From the NCBI GenBank assembly GCA_036417435.1, contig CM070901.1, forward strand, positions 64,228,501 to 64,292,500: 64,000 nt of DNA, written 5' to 3'. The translations under genes and the position numbers were made by a program. Under the pieces are notes generated by a model. That model searched no databases. It was not told the origin of the DNA and was given only the letters and a program-made list of their open reading frames with translations. This stretch comes from Inia geoffrensis. Taxonomy: Eukaryota; Chordata; Mammalia; Artiodactyla; Iniidae. The number at the start of each line of letters is the position of its first letter. The first letter of the stretch is position 1. This document shows positions 44,051 through 55,309 of the stretch, piece by piece.

Positions 44051-45059
44051 AGGGAATAGAGTTCTTGCAGGACTTTCTCTCCCTGAGGATTTCCTTCCAG
44101 GTGTGGGATGGGCCATAACTGTGAAGTGGAGATGAGAGTTCTTTCATTTTCCTCGCTGGATCCCTGCATCCTGGCTGGAGAGCCTGCTGAGCATTCCACA
44201 TGAACATTTAAATCTGAGAAATACATTTATTCTTTTTAAGAAGAGTACTCTGGGTGTGTGGCTAAGGTTTAAAGGACACTCTTCCAAACATCAAGCCTTT
44301 CTTACCTGTCAGAGCTTGGCAAGGTCAACTTCCATTTTTCCTGTCAACCCATTTCACAGATGGAGAGACTGAGACCCTCTGGTTCTCCTGACGGTCATGG
44401 GTGTTTACCCCCTTCGGTAGCTCGTGATGCTGGGGGCGATTGCAGGCCGGTCAGAAATCTGAACACTTTCTGCCAGGTCCCTACACGCTCTTCTCTGCGG
44501 GAAGGAAGATCACCCAGATGGAGCCTGTCTTTCTTCCCACCCGGGTGCCCAGGCAGGCACTGTGCGGCCAAGGCTTTATAAAGGGAAGGACTTGCGCGCT
44601 CTGGCAAACCTGCTTGCGCACAGCAGAGGTGCCCATAAATCTTGCTGAAAACAAATGCTTTAAAAGAGGAGGAAGGTTTAAGAGGCCCTGTGGGCATATT
44701 CTAATCAGTGCTCGCTAATATCAGCCAGCTCGGATTTAGAATGTGGTGTTCCCAGCGGAGGGGGCCTGGGTAGGCACCATGTAAAATGCCGCCGGCTGTA
44801 ATTAACTCTGACCTCCTCTGCCTGCCGGCTCCTGGCTCTTAATATTAGCTTTGACTCCCAGAATGAGCCTTCCGTGTTTGTTGTTGGGATGTGTTCTTTA
44901 AAATTCATGGTTAGCAGCCCTTCTTTCGCTCCCATCCTGACCCAAAATACACACACACACCCTGAGCCAAGGTGATCGATGGTATCAAATGAAATCAATA
45001 ATCAGGTAGATCTTTGCAGTCATTGAAAATTCCATTTATCTCAATAATGCCAATAATCC
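44051..45059. other. unique non-coding DNA
   Basis: No repeat was recognised. The part 44640-44860 is rich in TAAT-type homeodomain motifs (CTAATCAG, CTAATATC, GTAATTAAC, TTAATATTAGC) and could be a conserved non-coding element, but conservation cannot be judged here. Confidence 0.45.
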
Positions 45060-45290
45060 CTACATTTATAGCTTTTACTTTGCAGTGTGCAAAGTGATTT
45101 TATATATTTCATTGTTCCTCATTGCAACCCTTTCAGGTGGGCAGGGCTGGTAGTATGTTCATCCACCAGATGAGAAAAAAACAAAGGCCAGAGAGGGGGA
45201 CGGGTGTTTGGCATCCCCTGTGTAGTGAGTGGCTGAACCCCTGATTCAAACTTAGGTCTTTTGATCTCAAAACTGTTCCTTAAATACTGG
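45060..45290 (-). mobile_element. MIR SINE
   Basis: Reversed MIR: TTTGCAGTGTGCAAAGTGATTTTATATATTTCATTG, CAACCCTTTCAGGTGGGCAGGGC, CCAGATGAGAAAAAAACAAAGGCCAGAG, ATTCAAACTTAGGTC. Confidence 0.75.
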
Positions 45291-45584
45291 TGTTCAGAGG
45301 GACCATAGAGATAGTTTGTCATGATGGAGGTTGGGGTGAGGGGGAGCGAATTTGGTCTTTTCCTTACTTCCTGGCAATTGAGGCAATAATTATTCAGCAA
45401 TTTCTTTCTTCTGCCTCCTGGCAACAAAAGGATATTAGACATAAAGTAAGCATGGGCTTGTGGTGTGTAATATCTTGTGGACAATGAGAATGATGAGAAA
45501 ATTCTACCTAAACGTCTGTGACCGTGAATGTGTGTTTGTGTGTATTTTATTGGTTAGAAGAGCCATACATTTGAAAATGTTCTG

Positions 45585-46760
45585 AGAACCTGCTACATGC
45601 TGGGCTCTGTTCTGGCCACTCAGATGTGGTATCTCTGTTCATTGAGTTACATTAGAGCTGGAGGAGACAAACCAGGGATAAAGATGCAAATAAGAAAAAC
45701 AGTGCTATGTAGGGTGATGTATAGAGTGACCAGATGGGTACTTTAGGGTGGGTGATCAGGGGGCCTATTGGGCCTGAGATCTGAATGCCAGAGGGAGCCA
45801 TCCATGTAAGGGAGGAGGAGGAAAGGGGAGGGGGAGGGTGAAGAGGGAGGGGGAGGAGGAGGAGGAGGAGGAGAAGGGGGAGGAGGGGGAGGGGGAGGGG
45901 AGGGGAGGGAAGGAGGAGGGGGAGGAGGGGAGGAGCAGGAGGAGGAGGGAGGGGATGGGGAGGAGGGGGAGGGGATGGGGAGGGGGAAGGGGAGGGGATG
46001 GGGAGGGGGAGGGGAGGGGGAGGGGAGGGGGAGGGAGAGGCAGAGGTGGCAGTGGTGCTGGTTGTTCCAGGCAGAAAATATGGCCAGGGAAAAGGCCCTG
46101 TGTTGGGAACAAGCTTGACCTATTTGAGCCCAGAAAGAAGGCAGTGAGGCTGGAGCTGAGTGAAGGAGGGGAGAGTGGCATGATATGGGGTTGGAGTTGG
46201 TGGCAAGGATCAGACTGAAAGTTTAGTAAATCAGAGTAGGGATTTTGGATTTTATTCCAAATCCAATGGGAAATCCCTGGAGGGCTTTACACAGGGGAGT
46301 GAGCTCTGGTTTACATTTTCAAAAAGACCCTCTGGCTGCCCTGTGGCAGTGTTTAGGAGGGCAAGAAGGTACTAGTGGAGACAGTGAGAAAGGGAAGAGC
46401 TCTGGACATGATTCAGAGGCCTCATGGGACTGGTTGACTTAGATGGTAGGGTGTGGAGGATAGAGTGACTCCTAGGTGGGTGGAGAGCCCACTAACTGCC
46501 ACGTGGACAATTTGGGGAGTAGACAGGGGCAAAGAGTTCTGCTTGGCCATGTGAAATTTGAGATGTGTGTTTTACATCCAAGTGGAGATGTCAAATAGCA
46601 ATTGGATATGAGTTTGGAGTTTGGAAAAGGGTCAGAGATAGGGCTTTGGGATTCATCAGCCTGTAGATGGTATTGAACACCATGGGGATGGATGGATGAA
46701 TTGGGTAGAGTGTGTGGAGGGAGAGGAAGCAGAGACCCAAGACGCAGGGTATAGTCTCCA
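45585..46760 (-). mobile_element. long L2 LINE 3' region, split by a purine tract
   Basis: Reversed L2 runs in order through GAACCTGCTACATGCTGGGC, GATAAAGATGCAAATAAG, GAGTGACCAGATGG, GCCTGAGATCTGAATGCCAGAGG, then (after the tract) GTTCCAGGCAGAAAATATGG, GGAAAAGGCCCTGTG, TTTTGGATTTTATTCCAAATCCAATGGG, GGAGGGCTTTACACAGGGGAGTG, AAGACCCTCTGGCTGCC, CCAAGTGGAGATGTCAAATAG and GTAGATGGTATTGAAC. It is one of the longest old LINE copies in the window and is non-coding. Confidence 0.8.
45808..46040 (+). repeat. 233-bp polypurine (GGGGA/GGA) tract
   Basis: Nearly all bases are A or G, with only a handful of pyrimidine interruptions (near 45839, 45936, 45956, 45976 and 45999). The longest pure run is about 96 bp (45840-45935). 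The right part contains 20-bp units with GGGGATGGGG. It could form triplex (H-DNA) and G-quadruplex structures. Confidence 0.95.
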
Positions 46761-46974
46761 GCAAGAAGCAGGAGTGTCAAGGCAGGGGGCTGGGCGTAGA
46801 ACACGCTATGAGCTTCCTTCTATCCACTGCCGGAACCCCACTCAGCGGTTTCACAACTGTGGGCTATTGATAACCATGGCCTGAGTAAGAGGTTGATTTA
46901 TCAGTGAAAACCCATTGCGATCTCTTGGGGGAAGACCCTTAAATTATGTGGATAGTTTAGAAGTCTGTAGAATC

Positions 46975-47075
46975 ATTTATCAGTCAACAGGTAACTTACT
47001 GAACATACACTATTGGTTAGGTGGTATTCTGGGCGATATAGCTTCATTTTCAGAGGACAGTGCATTGTGGCTTCA
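46975..47075 (-). mobile_element. L2 LINE 3' end fragment
   Basis: TTTATCAGTCAACAGGTAACTTACTGAACATACACTATTGGTTAGG is a diverged reversed L2 terminus. Confidence 0.45.
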
Positions 47076-47889
47076 CACACACACATACACATTTACACAC
47101 ATATGTGTGTGGTATTACTTGCGGGTCCATGTGCCTGAGTGGGCGTTCTGTAACAGACAATCACTGTATACACATAAATGCAAAAATCCACAGTTGCAGC
47201 CATCATCCGCAAAGCCTGCTTTCTGCTCTGTGTGGAGGCACCCTGAAAGTTCCCTTGTCCTCACCTCCAGCAATCCTAGAGTCTCTTCTGTCTCCTGGGG
47301 ATGGAGCTGGACTCTGTTGTTAAGCTCTGTGTTTGACATGTTTCCTGGCTTCCATGTTTGCTGTGGTCACCTCTTAAATCTGCAGACCTGAATCCATGAA
47401 CATTTAGGTCACCTGTCCAAGCAGACTTCAGCTCACAAACTGGTTGGAGGTGCTGGTCTGTACTTTGGGGTTGGGTGTAGTTTCTCAGCTGCAACTTTTC
47501 AGTGGAGATGAGGGTTCAGGGAAGCCACATGCAAGAATCTTCAAGAGCTAGAGTCTTGGAAATTTTTTAGGAAGTTTAATACCTTGCATTTGTGGATGAA
47601 AAATGTCACCTGCTATTATCAGTAAACAAAGGATGTTGCAGCCATCAAACCATTAGCCGCTGTAGCCGCCCCCAGCTATGCACTGTGAGGGGATTCAGGA
47701 TGGAGAGAAAAGAAGGATGCTGGCCCTAGAGAGTTAAGGTGCATATCAAAGGAGTGATTTTCATGAGCCCAGACTTTTGCATTTTCCCATCCATAGGAAA
47801 GCGCTAAATTCATTACCTTGAGATGTCTGTTTTCTCTTTAATTAATAGTAATCGTTTGATTTTCTGACTACCTGACTTTTGTTGCAGAA
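47076..47889. other. unique non-coding DNA with a (CA)n patch
   Basis: An ACACAC/ATGTGTGTG patch lies at about 47075-47112. The 158-codon plus-strand frame at 46915-47391 runs through L2 and this patch and has no domain. Confidence 0.45.
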
Positions 47890-48045
47890 ACTCCTATATG
47901 TCCGGGCCGCTCCGTTACCTCTTCAGAGCAGTCCCTCAGAGCTATCTGAGAGACTGCCTCCCGGGCGTAAGTCCTCAGCAAGTTTTCCGAATAAAACATA
48001 ATTTAAATTTTAGGTTGTGCATTTTTATTTTTCAGTCAACACATC
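47890..48045 (+). mobile_element. endogenous retrovirus LTR fragment (R/U5 part), ERV1-like
   Basis: GAGCTATCTGAGAGACTGCCTCCCGGGCGTAAGTCCTCAG, then CCGAATAAAACATAATTTAA, looks like the polyadenylation region of a gammaretrovirus-like LTR: a GC-rich block, an AATAAA signal, and a TTTTTCAGTCAACA edge. Neither a left LTR end nor internal sequence is visible, so it is an old fragment. Confidence 0.45.
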
Positions 48046-50470
48046 TTACTCAGAAGCAAAGAAAATATTTTCTACTCCTTATATCCCATTCACCCCTGAG
48101 AGAGCCCTGGAAGTTCAGTGAGAGTAGGAATTGTTATTCTGAGTTTATGGAGAAGGCCCCTAACAAAGAATCCCGCGTGAGGTCCCAGAGTTAGCAGGGA
48201 ATGCTGGTGGGAATCTAGCCACCAGGACCAGTTCTCCATATCTTGGAGTGAAGAGGTGCTTTCTCCTACAGGAAAAGTATTGCTCTCATGGAATTTGCAG
48301 AGTCCATATGTAAGGACCCCAGTCTAGTCTCCGGACCTTAAATTCCTGCTCTCCACCAACTGTTACAAAAGGGTCCAACTTATACACGAATCCTGGGGTA
48401 TTTGGGTACAGGATAAATGGGATAACATGGAGAGGGGAGGGGGAGGAAGGAGTGAAAGCTGTACTAAGTAGCAGTGGAGTTCAATGACGTTTATGTTTGA
48501 TCTGAGATCTATAAGCCTGCTTCCGTACCTTTTGCCCTTTCTACCTAGCCTTATACATTCTGCAGCAAAAAACAGACTGGACCACAAAAACATGCCTACT
48601 AGTTTATCAAGCTGGCTTTCTACTTGGGTACACAAATGCTAGTAATACTAATGATAGCCACGGCTTTAAAAATAACACTGACAGTGGCATTTCCAAAAAT
48701 AAAAATAACTTCAAGTTTGAACTTTCACGATCCTGGTCATAGAAAGTCTACGACAGCATTGAATAAATGTAAGAGGTGTCATTTGAGGTGGAATGGTGAG
48801 ATGTGGAGGTGAATCCCAGAACTCCACACACTTCATCTCTAAGCGGTCAGCCTGCAAACCGCTGAGGACCGGCCTCAGAAGATGGCTCGTCAGAGCAGGG
48901 GGCTTTGGGGTGGGGGGCAGTTGTTCTTCAGGGTTAGGATCAAATTTAAAAGCACCACTATTTACCTTGGTTGCTAAGCCCTCCTGAGCCCGAAGTGAGG
49001 AATTCTGATTGGCAGAATCTGTAGGAATTTAGACAAGGGGAACAGCACGGAAAAACGGGAAGCTTAGGATGGGGACCCTGGCTGCAAAGCAACTCAGTGC
49101 TTCAATAAGCCCGAATCTGCTGAGAATACATTTTACGAACATGCAGCTAAGTTGGCTGCCTTTGTTTGGGGGTTTGTTAAGCATTATCTAAAGAATGCCA
49201 TGGTTCAGCCTGCTCGGTGTGAAGTCTAATTCTTCCCCTTTCTGGAGCCACGGCCTGGTGTGTTCAATTTTTCTCTCTCCATAGGGCTGCAGGCGCTCTG
49301 GTACTCCAGCCAAAAAAACACTCATATTTTAGCAAGCTTAGTCCCAGTCTGGTTGCCAGGCAGTAAAACGAGCACTTGCCTGCCCCAGGGAGAGGGGGAC
49401 CGCGAGATGGAAAGGGGTCATGTAAACGGCTCACTCTGAGCCCTCCCCCTAAATCTCCACTTGAGAGTCTTTGGGGCAGTTGATATGTTTATTGATGTGG
49501 AGAGACACTGCTGCATAGGCCCAAACTGTGGTCGTTTGTCAGAACTAATACTACAAATTATTTTTATTATTATAGAGATGCTAATCAGAGGATAAGTTTG
49601 CCCTCTGCCGCTTCTGGAGGGTGTTAGATATACTCCTGTGACTGATGTGGTTCTGCATACGCAGCACGGACCCCATTTAACTAAAGGGCAAACCGAGGCA
49701 TAAAGCAGCTGAGTTTCTTGCACTGAGAGAATAGATGAATCAAACAGCAGCATCCCGTTCCCCTCGAGGGAGGGCAGCATTGCAGGTGGAGTGCATGTAT
49801 CTTCTCTCTGAGATCTTCCCTCCAGTCTCCCTGCGGTGCAAGAGGCTGCAGGAGAGACGCCCTTCAGTCCTGGAAATACTCCTCTGTGACTGATATTAAG
49901 AAGAGGGTGCTGAGATAGGCCTTCTGTCTCTTCTTCCAAGTCTCCGCCGGAACAGGAAGCAGACTCGGGCCAGTGCTTGCTGACTGCAGTGCTACTTTTC
50001 AGGGACAAGACCTCTGCCCACTGGATGAAGTCCACACCCGTTTATTTTTCACAGACCGTGGAGTTCCCGTCAGGGAAGAACCGATTTCAGCCACGACTGG
50101 ACAAGTCTGGTGAGTGTGCGACCCACAGTGGAAAGGCTACGAGTTCTGGCCTGGAACTCACTGACACAGGAAAACGTGTCGAATGCCCACAGGATGTACG
50201 GCTGGTGGTGGACATTTAACTTCCGAGCTCCTCAAGCCTAAATTCCAGAAGAGGCCCTCACAAACAGAGAGGGAGGCTGCCTCCTTTGTCTCCTGCCTGG
50301 TGCTCTCGGAGTTGAGGTTCCCTGTGGGCCTCAGATAAAAAGACTCACGCCTCACCTTCAGGACCCTCGGCACTGGGTCCCCTTTAACGCCCTGATGCCT
50401 TCCTCTTGGGCTGCAGGTGAGTTTTCTCTGGGTGAAGGCTTTTTAATGCTGTGCTCCCCACTGAGGGCCT
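48046..50470. other. 2.4 kb of DNA without recognisable repeats
   Basis: No transposable element was recognised. The longest open frame of the window (205 codons, minus, 49418-50035) lies here without a domain, signal peptide or splice-site evidence, and its length is within what chance allows. Confidence 0.45.
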
Positions 50471-50484
50471 GTGTACTGAATTTT

Positions 50485-51013
50485 TTTTTTAAACAACTGA
50501 TTATCAATTTATTAAAAATGTTGATTTAAGCATCTGCAATGGTGACTTCAACCTCGACTCCTGGCTCAATACTGATGGAAGTGATCTTCTTGACAACCTC
50601 GGGAGGCCTGTGCAGGTCAGTGAGTCGCCTGTGGATCCTCATCTGGAAACGATCTCAAGTCTTAGAACCTTCACCACCAGGAGTTTTCCTTGTACTTATT
50701 CTCAGAGTCTTGGTAGGCATCCGAACCGGTCCTTTCACTTTGGGATCCTTTTCCTTCGCACCTCTGATCAGGTCAACACATACCTCCTCCAAAGACTTCA
50801 CGTTGCGGCTGGCGAGGGTGATTCCAATCTGGTGAATCGCCACGCCACCTCTGGCTCCACGGAAGTCTTTCTGGTATCTTTAAAAGCCATGGCTGCGGTG
50901 TGGCTTCCTGACCGACTTGTTCCTCGGTGGGGGTGAACAGCGCTGAGGCAGGGACAGGAGCAGGTGGCCCGAGGCTCCGCTGCAGTGGCGACCGCATCTT
51001 CCTGAAAGAGCCG
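50485..51013 (-). pseudogene. RPS20: RPS20 processed pseudogene (ribosomal protein uS10 retrocopy)
   Basis: The parent gene encodes small-subunit ribosomal protein uS10/RPS20 (119 residues). The retrocopy is intronless on the minus strand: ATG at 50890-50888, terminal TAA at 50528-50526. Recognisable parts are MAFKDT at the start, [20 protein letters not shown] and [17 protein letters not shown] in the middle, and [17 protein letters not shown] at the end. The coding part is 365 nt against 360 in the parent: a 5-bp tandem duplication (CGCCA twice, 50838-50847) shifts the frame after about 16 codons, and a tryptophan codon is TGA at 50657-50655. About 120 nt of 5' UTR, an AATAAA signal (TTTATT at 50508-50513) and a poly(A) tract (T run from 50481) are present. 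The target duplication GTGTACTGAATTTT is perfect at 50471-50484 and 51014-51027. It cannot make the protein. Confidence 0.97.
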
Positions 51014-51027
51014 GTGTACTGAATTTT

Positions 51028-51334
51028 ATCTGGTCCTGCCACCTCCCATCCAACTGCCAGTCAAACCAAGAGGTAGTCCAGAATCGGGTGGTATGTGCTA
51101 GCCCCGGGGCGTATGGAACCAGTGAGGTTTGGAGAGACTGCAGTTGAAGAGGGAGGACAGCAAGAGACAGGATGCAGCAAGGGGGCAGAGAGAGAACACC
51201 TGTGGCAGGGAAATTCCTGTGTTTGATGAAGGGCTTGGCATGACGGAGGTGCCGGGAAGAAGTGAGGGGATGTGAGAAAGGTTGCTGTGAAAGGCAGGAG
51301 AAACCTACTGAAGGAGAGCCTGGATTATCGTCAC
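51028..51334. other. unique non-coding DNA
   Basis: Nothing recognised. Confidence 0.5.
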
Positions 51335-51420
51335 TTTTCATTCTTTCATAGAGTGGCTGCCGAGTGTCTCCTGGGTTCCAGGCGCAGTGCTAGATTCTCG
51401 GCATACAAAAACTAATAGGG
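51335..51420 (-). mobile_element. L2 LINE 3' end fragment
   Basis: CATTCTTTCATAGAGTGGCTGCCGAGTGTCTCCTGGGTTCCAGGCGCAGTGCTAG is a reversed L2 terminus. Confidence 0.6.
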
Positions 51421-51524
51421 CACAGCCACATGCTAGATGTTGATAGCTAGATGTCTCCAAGACAGTTAAACGTGGTGAGGTTATGGACCTCTCTGAGAAT
51501 GTGATGTAAACTGGGACAGAAAGG

Positions 51525-51770
51525 CAAGGTGGTTTCGTGAGCGGGGGCTCTGCAGCTAGAGCCCCTGGTTTGAATCCAGGCTCCATCGCTGGTTGGTTCT
51601 GTGACCCTGGCAAGTTATTTAGCCTCTTGGTACTTCTGTTTCCCCATCTTTAAATGGAGGATAAAAGCAATTTGTATCTCCTATGTAAGGACTAAATTAG
51701 CTGCTATGGGTTAAGCCTTTAGAATAGCAACTCGTGCATGGTAACTGACATTAGGTATGGTAGTTATTCC
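51525..51770 (+). mobile_element. MIR SINE (well preserved)
   Basis: GAGCGGGGGCTCTGCAGCTAGAGCC, TTTGAATCCAGGCTCCATCGC, TGTGACCCTGGCAAGTTATTTAGCC, TTTCCCCATCTTTAAATGGAGG and a 3' part follow MIR end to end. Confidence 0.9.
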
Positions 51771-54144
51771 CAGAAATTCGCATTAAGCACCTACACACAA
51801 AACCATACAATTCCTGGGGGGTTCATAGACCCCCTGATGCCCAATCACAGACCCCTGACTAAGAATCCTAGTTATTTCTTCACTTATGTCACCCAACCAA
51901 TCAGAAGAATCTGGATTCTTGCCCTGAAGAACAACAGATCCCATTCTTTCTCTGCCATTCTAGCAGGAAGCATTTTAGGGGCTGTGGGGTGCCATGGAGG
52001 GTGGAGGTAGGGTGCACCCAGCAGAAGGATGAGACCTGCCTGTGGCCACAGTGGACGGAGGGAGGCAGATTCCAGGAATCTGAAGCCCAAAGAGGGCTGG
52101 TGGAGCAAAGGAGGACTGGGGTATTCCTGGCAGCCGGGTGCTTTGAAGGATTCACGTGGAGCAGTGACAACCCATGTTAGATCCGTCTCTGAGCCGAACG
52201 TACGCTTGCCCGCGGTGAGAGGGAGTGTGAGATGAAGAAGACCCAATGAGTGACGTCATCCCAGGTGTGGTTACCCTGTTTGCGGCCCCTGAACAGTCTC
52301 CCAGACGCTGCCACGGCCCTGGAATGCCCCTTCCTGGGCGGAAGATTCGGCAGAGATGCCCTCTCGAACAAAGCTGGCACTCCTGGTTGTGAGACCTGGC
52401 AGAGAGTGGAGGGATGGGCAGATGCCAAGACAACTTCATCGAGTGGACGTGCCACCCACAGAGCCTTTCTGACCCCCACCTCCTCCTGTCGCCAGCGTCT
52501 TGCCACTCAGCCCTGCCTGGCATTCGGGATTCCAGCAGCCGCAGCAAACTGGCCACTCCACCCCAACCCGACTTGCAGCTCTTACCAATGAGCCCTGCAG
52601 GTCCCTTCCCTGGCACCCCCCATTCCTGTCTCAAACGGTCGAATATAGGTCCCAGAGCTGTTGTGCGATTGCACCCTACTTGCAGCTCATTCGTACCCTC
52701 ACCGTACATTGCTAGGAATCATGAACAAGGTTGTGGCATGCCTTGAATCTGGCTGATTAAAGATTTTAGTTCCCAAATCTTGGGCTCAGTGGAGGCCCTT
52801 ACCTCTACCTTTCTATATCTCTCTACTGCTCAGTGCCCTGTTTCTCCTGCTGTCAGTTGGAGTTACCAACAAGAACGCTTACAACACCAAGTGATGTGTA
52901 TGGAGTTCCCACGTCCTTTGTAAAGTGGCTCACATGCGATATCTTACTAATATCATCCTCCGTCTTCAATCATGAGTAAATGCTTTTTTCCAACCACTCT
53001 CTTAAGAGCTGAGGAATTTATTTCAACCAAGGAAGCCTGTCATCAGTCACACTTTAAAAATCTTTTTGCTTTTCATGACTGATGTAAAATGACATTGTCC
53101 GAGGTGTTTTCAGCAGTCGAAGTCAGGAGAGAGTGGTTATAACCTCCAGTTTTGAGTCCTGTGTTCACCCTGGGTTCGAGCATATGGTTGTGGGACCACT
53201 GGCCATTCATCCTCTTTAAGTTACCCATCAAGTTACATGTGCTGATTCTTCCTGGGACCCACGGCTGCATGCTGGGGCCGGGCTTTGCCAAAGACTGCAT
53301 GGGAGAGGGCGGAGGGCGGCTGCCTCTTGGGCAGCGCAGTCTGGCTGGAATCTTTTTATGTTTCCAGAGCTCTTCATCAGCAAGGGTCTGATTTTAAAAT
53401 GCCGGCAGGCTCTTGTTATCAGAAAAAGAGGGACTTGTCTTAGCATTAAAGACCTCTTGAAGGGCAGGAAAAGGCAGGGAGGGTTTTCCAAGATAGACTG
53501 TGACCGGGGAGTTGAAGTTTGGCGAGGAGAATCAGAAAATGCATTCTCAGGGCGTGATACTGAGTGCAGAGGAGGGGCCCTAGCAGGGGTATATGTGAAG
53601 GAAGGTATTTCGATGTGGTTAGAAGTCACCTGTAAGTGAGGAGACCGCTGTCACCCCCGTCAGGTTTAGTGTGACATCCTTTGGCATTTTTCCGTGGGGT
53701 GTTGCTCACAAATGCTAATGGGCAGTTGCATTGGGCTCTCTCTAGCAGAGCCCAGACTGCTGCTTGTTGGGGGGGTGGGACTGTTATTCACACTTGCTAA
53801 TGAATAACTTCCCTTAGTGTATTAACCAACCAAGTCAAACAAGTGACTGTGGGCACCTAGAAGCAAATTACTTGCCTGGTAGAGGCCCAGCCTGGGACTG
53901 AGATTGGGAGGACTTGAGTCCTGTAGCTCTTCAGTGGCAGTTTCAGATGTCAGTCTGGCTGTGTTTGATCAACGCGGAGGCTCACTGATTGGAAACCATA
54001 GGGTTCCTTTCACCATCAACCCCAGAGTTCCTACCAACCCTGGTCTAGTGTGTTTAAATTAAAAACTGAACTAAGACCCCAAACGCTTCACTCTGGCAAG
54101 GTGAAAGGATACTAGATCTTCTAACAACAGGTAAGGAAATGGGA
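51771..54144. other. unique non-coding DNA with a GC-rich core
   Basis: No repeats were recognised. At 52150-52750 four frames on both strands are open for 109-185 codons at once, which reflects GC-rich, stop-poor sequence; some CpG is retained (GCCGAACGTACGC, CCCGCGG). No domain, no clear start context and no splice signals that I can defend. At 53228-53640 two opposite frames of 133 and 93 codons overlap in the same way. Confidence 0.45.
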
Positions 54145-54310
54145 ATTGCTATCAGTTATTGAAGGCCTACTATGCTTCAGCCAGTGTGCTCTCTCTCTCT
54201 ATTGTTGTATTAAATCCTGCCAACAACCTTATGAGGCAGGTCATCATCTCCACGCTACAGATAGGGAAACTGAGGCTCAGAGAGGTTAAGTAACGCACTC
54301 TTGCCTGTGA
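54145..54310 (-). mobile_element. MIR SINE
   Basis: Reversed MIR core: AACAACCTTATGAGGCAGGTCATCATC, AGATAGGGAAACTGAGGCTCAGAGAGGTTAAGTAACGC. A short (CT)n run interrupts it near 54189. Confidence 0.9.
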
Positions 54311-54659
54311 ATGGGTTCCCACCAGTGTTTCACCTCTAGGGGAATTTCAGTTTTTTGCCTCCATGGCACGTTACGTCCGTGACCGCCATGGCAACAATGC
54401 CATAAAGTTTCAAGGGATTTAGCAGCCCTGAGGCTGTGGCTGGAGACTGCGTCCCACAGCTCTTTATGAGGGTGGTGGCCATCCATCAGTCCTGCTGCCA
54501 CTTCTGATTTCTGCAGTAAATTCTCACCCCTGGAGTCCAGCTCTGGGAAGGTGGATTAGCTAAGGGCAGCGTGGTCATTTCTCAGTTCTTAGAGAGAATC
54601 AGCAATCAGCCCTGACTTCTATGCCCCCAAACCAAAATCCCATGTTAGCTCAATTCAAT
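54311..54659. other. unique non-coding DNA
   Basis: Nothing recognised. Confidence 0.45.
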
Positions 54660-55025
54660 TCATTTTAATTCAATCTGACAAACAGTTAAGTACCTACTGT
54701 ACTGTACTTGGCTAGGTACTATGCTATTTACTGGGGATTTAAAAAAAAAAAAAAGGAATATTGTTCCTCTAGGGACACAGTGTAGTGAGGGAGACAGATA
54801 TAAGCTGATAGTTATAAATTCAGTGACATAGACCAAAGGAGATGCGCAAAGTGTTCTTAGACCATAAAGATGAGAGTGTAAATACATATGTGTGTAGAGG
54901 TCCTGAGGATGGGAATGGAGGATGGCCAGGGGAGGCCACAATTGGACCTGAAAAGTAGAGAAGAGAGAAAAAGTCATTCCAGGAAACCAGGCAGGTGTGC
55001 ACTGTCCAGGACTCAGGGCAGGTAC
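54660..55025 (-). mobile_element. L2 LINE 3' UTR
   Basis: Reversed L2: TACCTACTGTACTGTACTTGGCTAGGTACTATGC, ACTGGGGATTTAAAAAA, GTAGTGAGGGAGACAGATATAAG, GGCCAGGGGAGGCC, GTCATTCCAGGAAACCAGGCAGG. An A run sits where the L2 reads gggatac. Confidence 0.75.
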
Positions 55026-55049
55026 ATCACCGTCAGGCTAGGATGAGAT

Positions 55050-55205
55050 TACGCTCACTTAACCTCTCTGTGCCCCGTTGCTTAGTCTGTAAGATGGGGA
55101 CGATCACTGTGTCTGACTCAGGGTGGTGATGAGGAATAAATGACTTCACCTAGCTCCTTGAGGAGTGTCTTGGGCATGTAAAGCTTCAGCGAACGTGAGT
55201 TGCTA
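55050..55205 (+). mobile_element. MIR SINE
   Basis: CGCTCACTTAACCTCTCTGTGCCC, GTCTGTAAGATGGGGACGATC, GGTGGTGATGAGGAATAAATGA. Confidence 0.85.
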
Positions 55206-55309
55206 GTGCTTGTTTCTTGTCTTCACGTGGTGCTACCTTGTGGCACCGCTCTGTGGTCCTGTGTGTTCTCCCAGAGGTACCAGATTTGTGGTCAGCAGTC
55301 CATTGAATG

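Noticed and set aside
45808..46040. Possible CRISPR-like or satellite array
   Set aside because: There is no repeat-spacer pattern; it is a low-complexity purine tract in mammalian DNA.
45765..46218. Proline/serine-rich and glutamate/glycine-rich frames of 126-138 codons
   Set aside because: They are translations of the polypurine tract, which has few possible stop codons.
46915..47391. 158-codon plus-strand frame
   Set aside because: It passes through an L2 fragment and a (CA)n patch and shows no domain.
50539..50936. Plus-strand frames of 98 and 108 codons
   Set aside because: They are antisense shadows of the RPS20 pseudogene.
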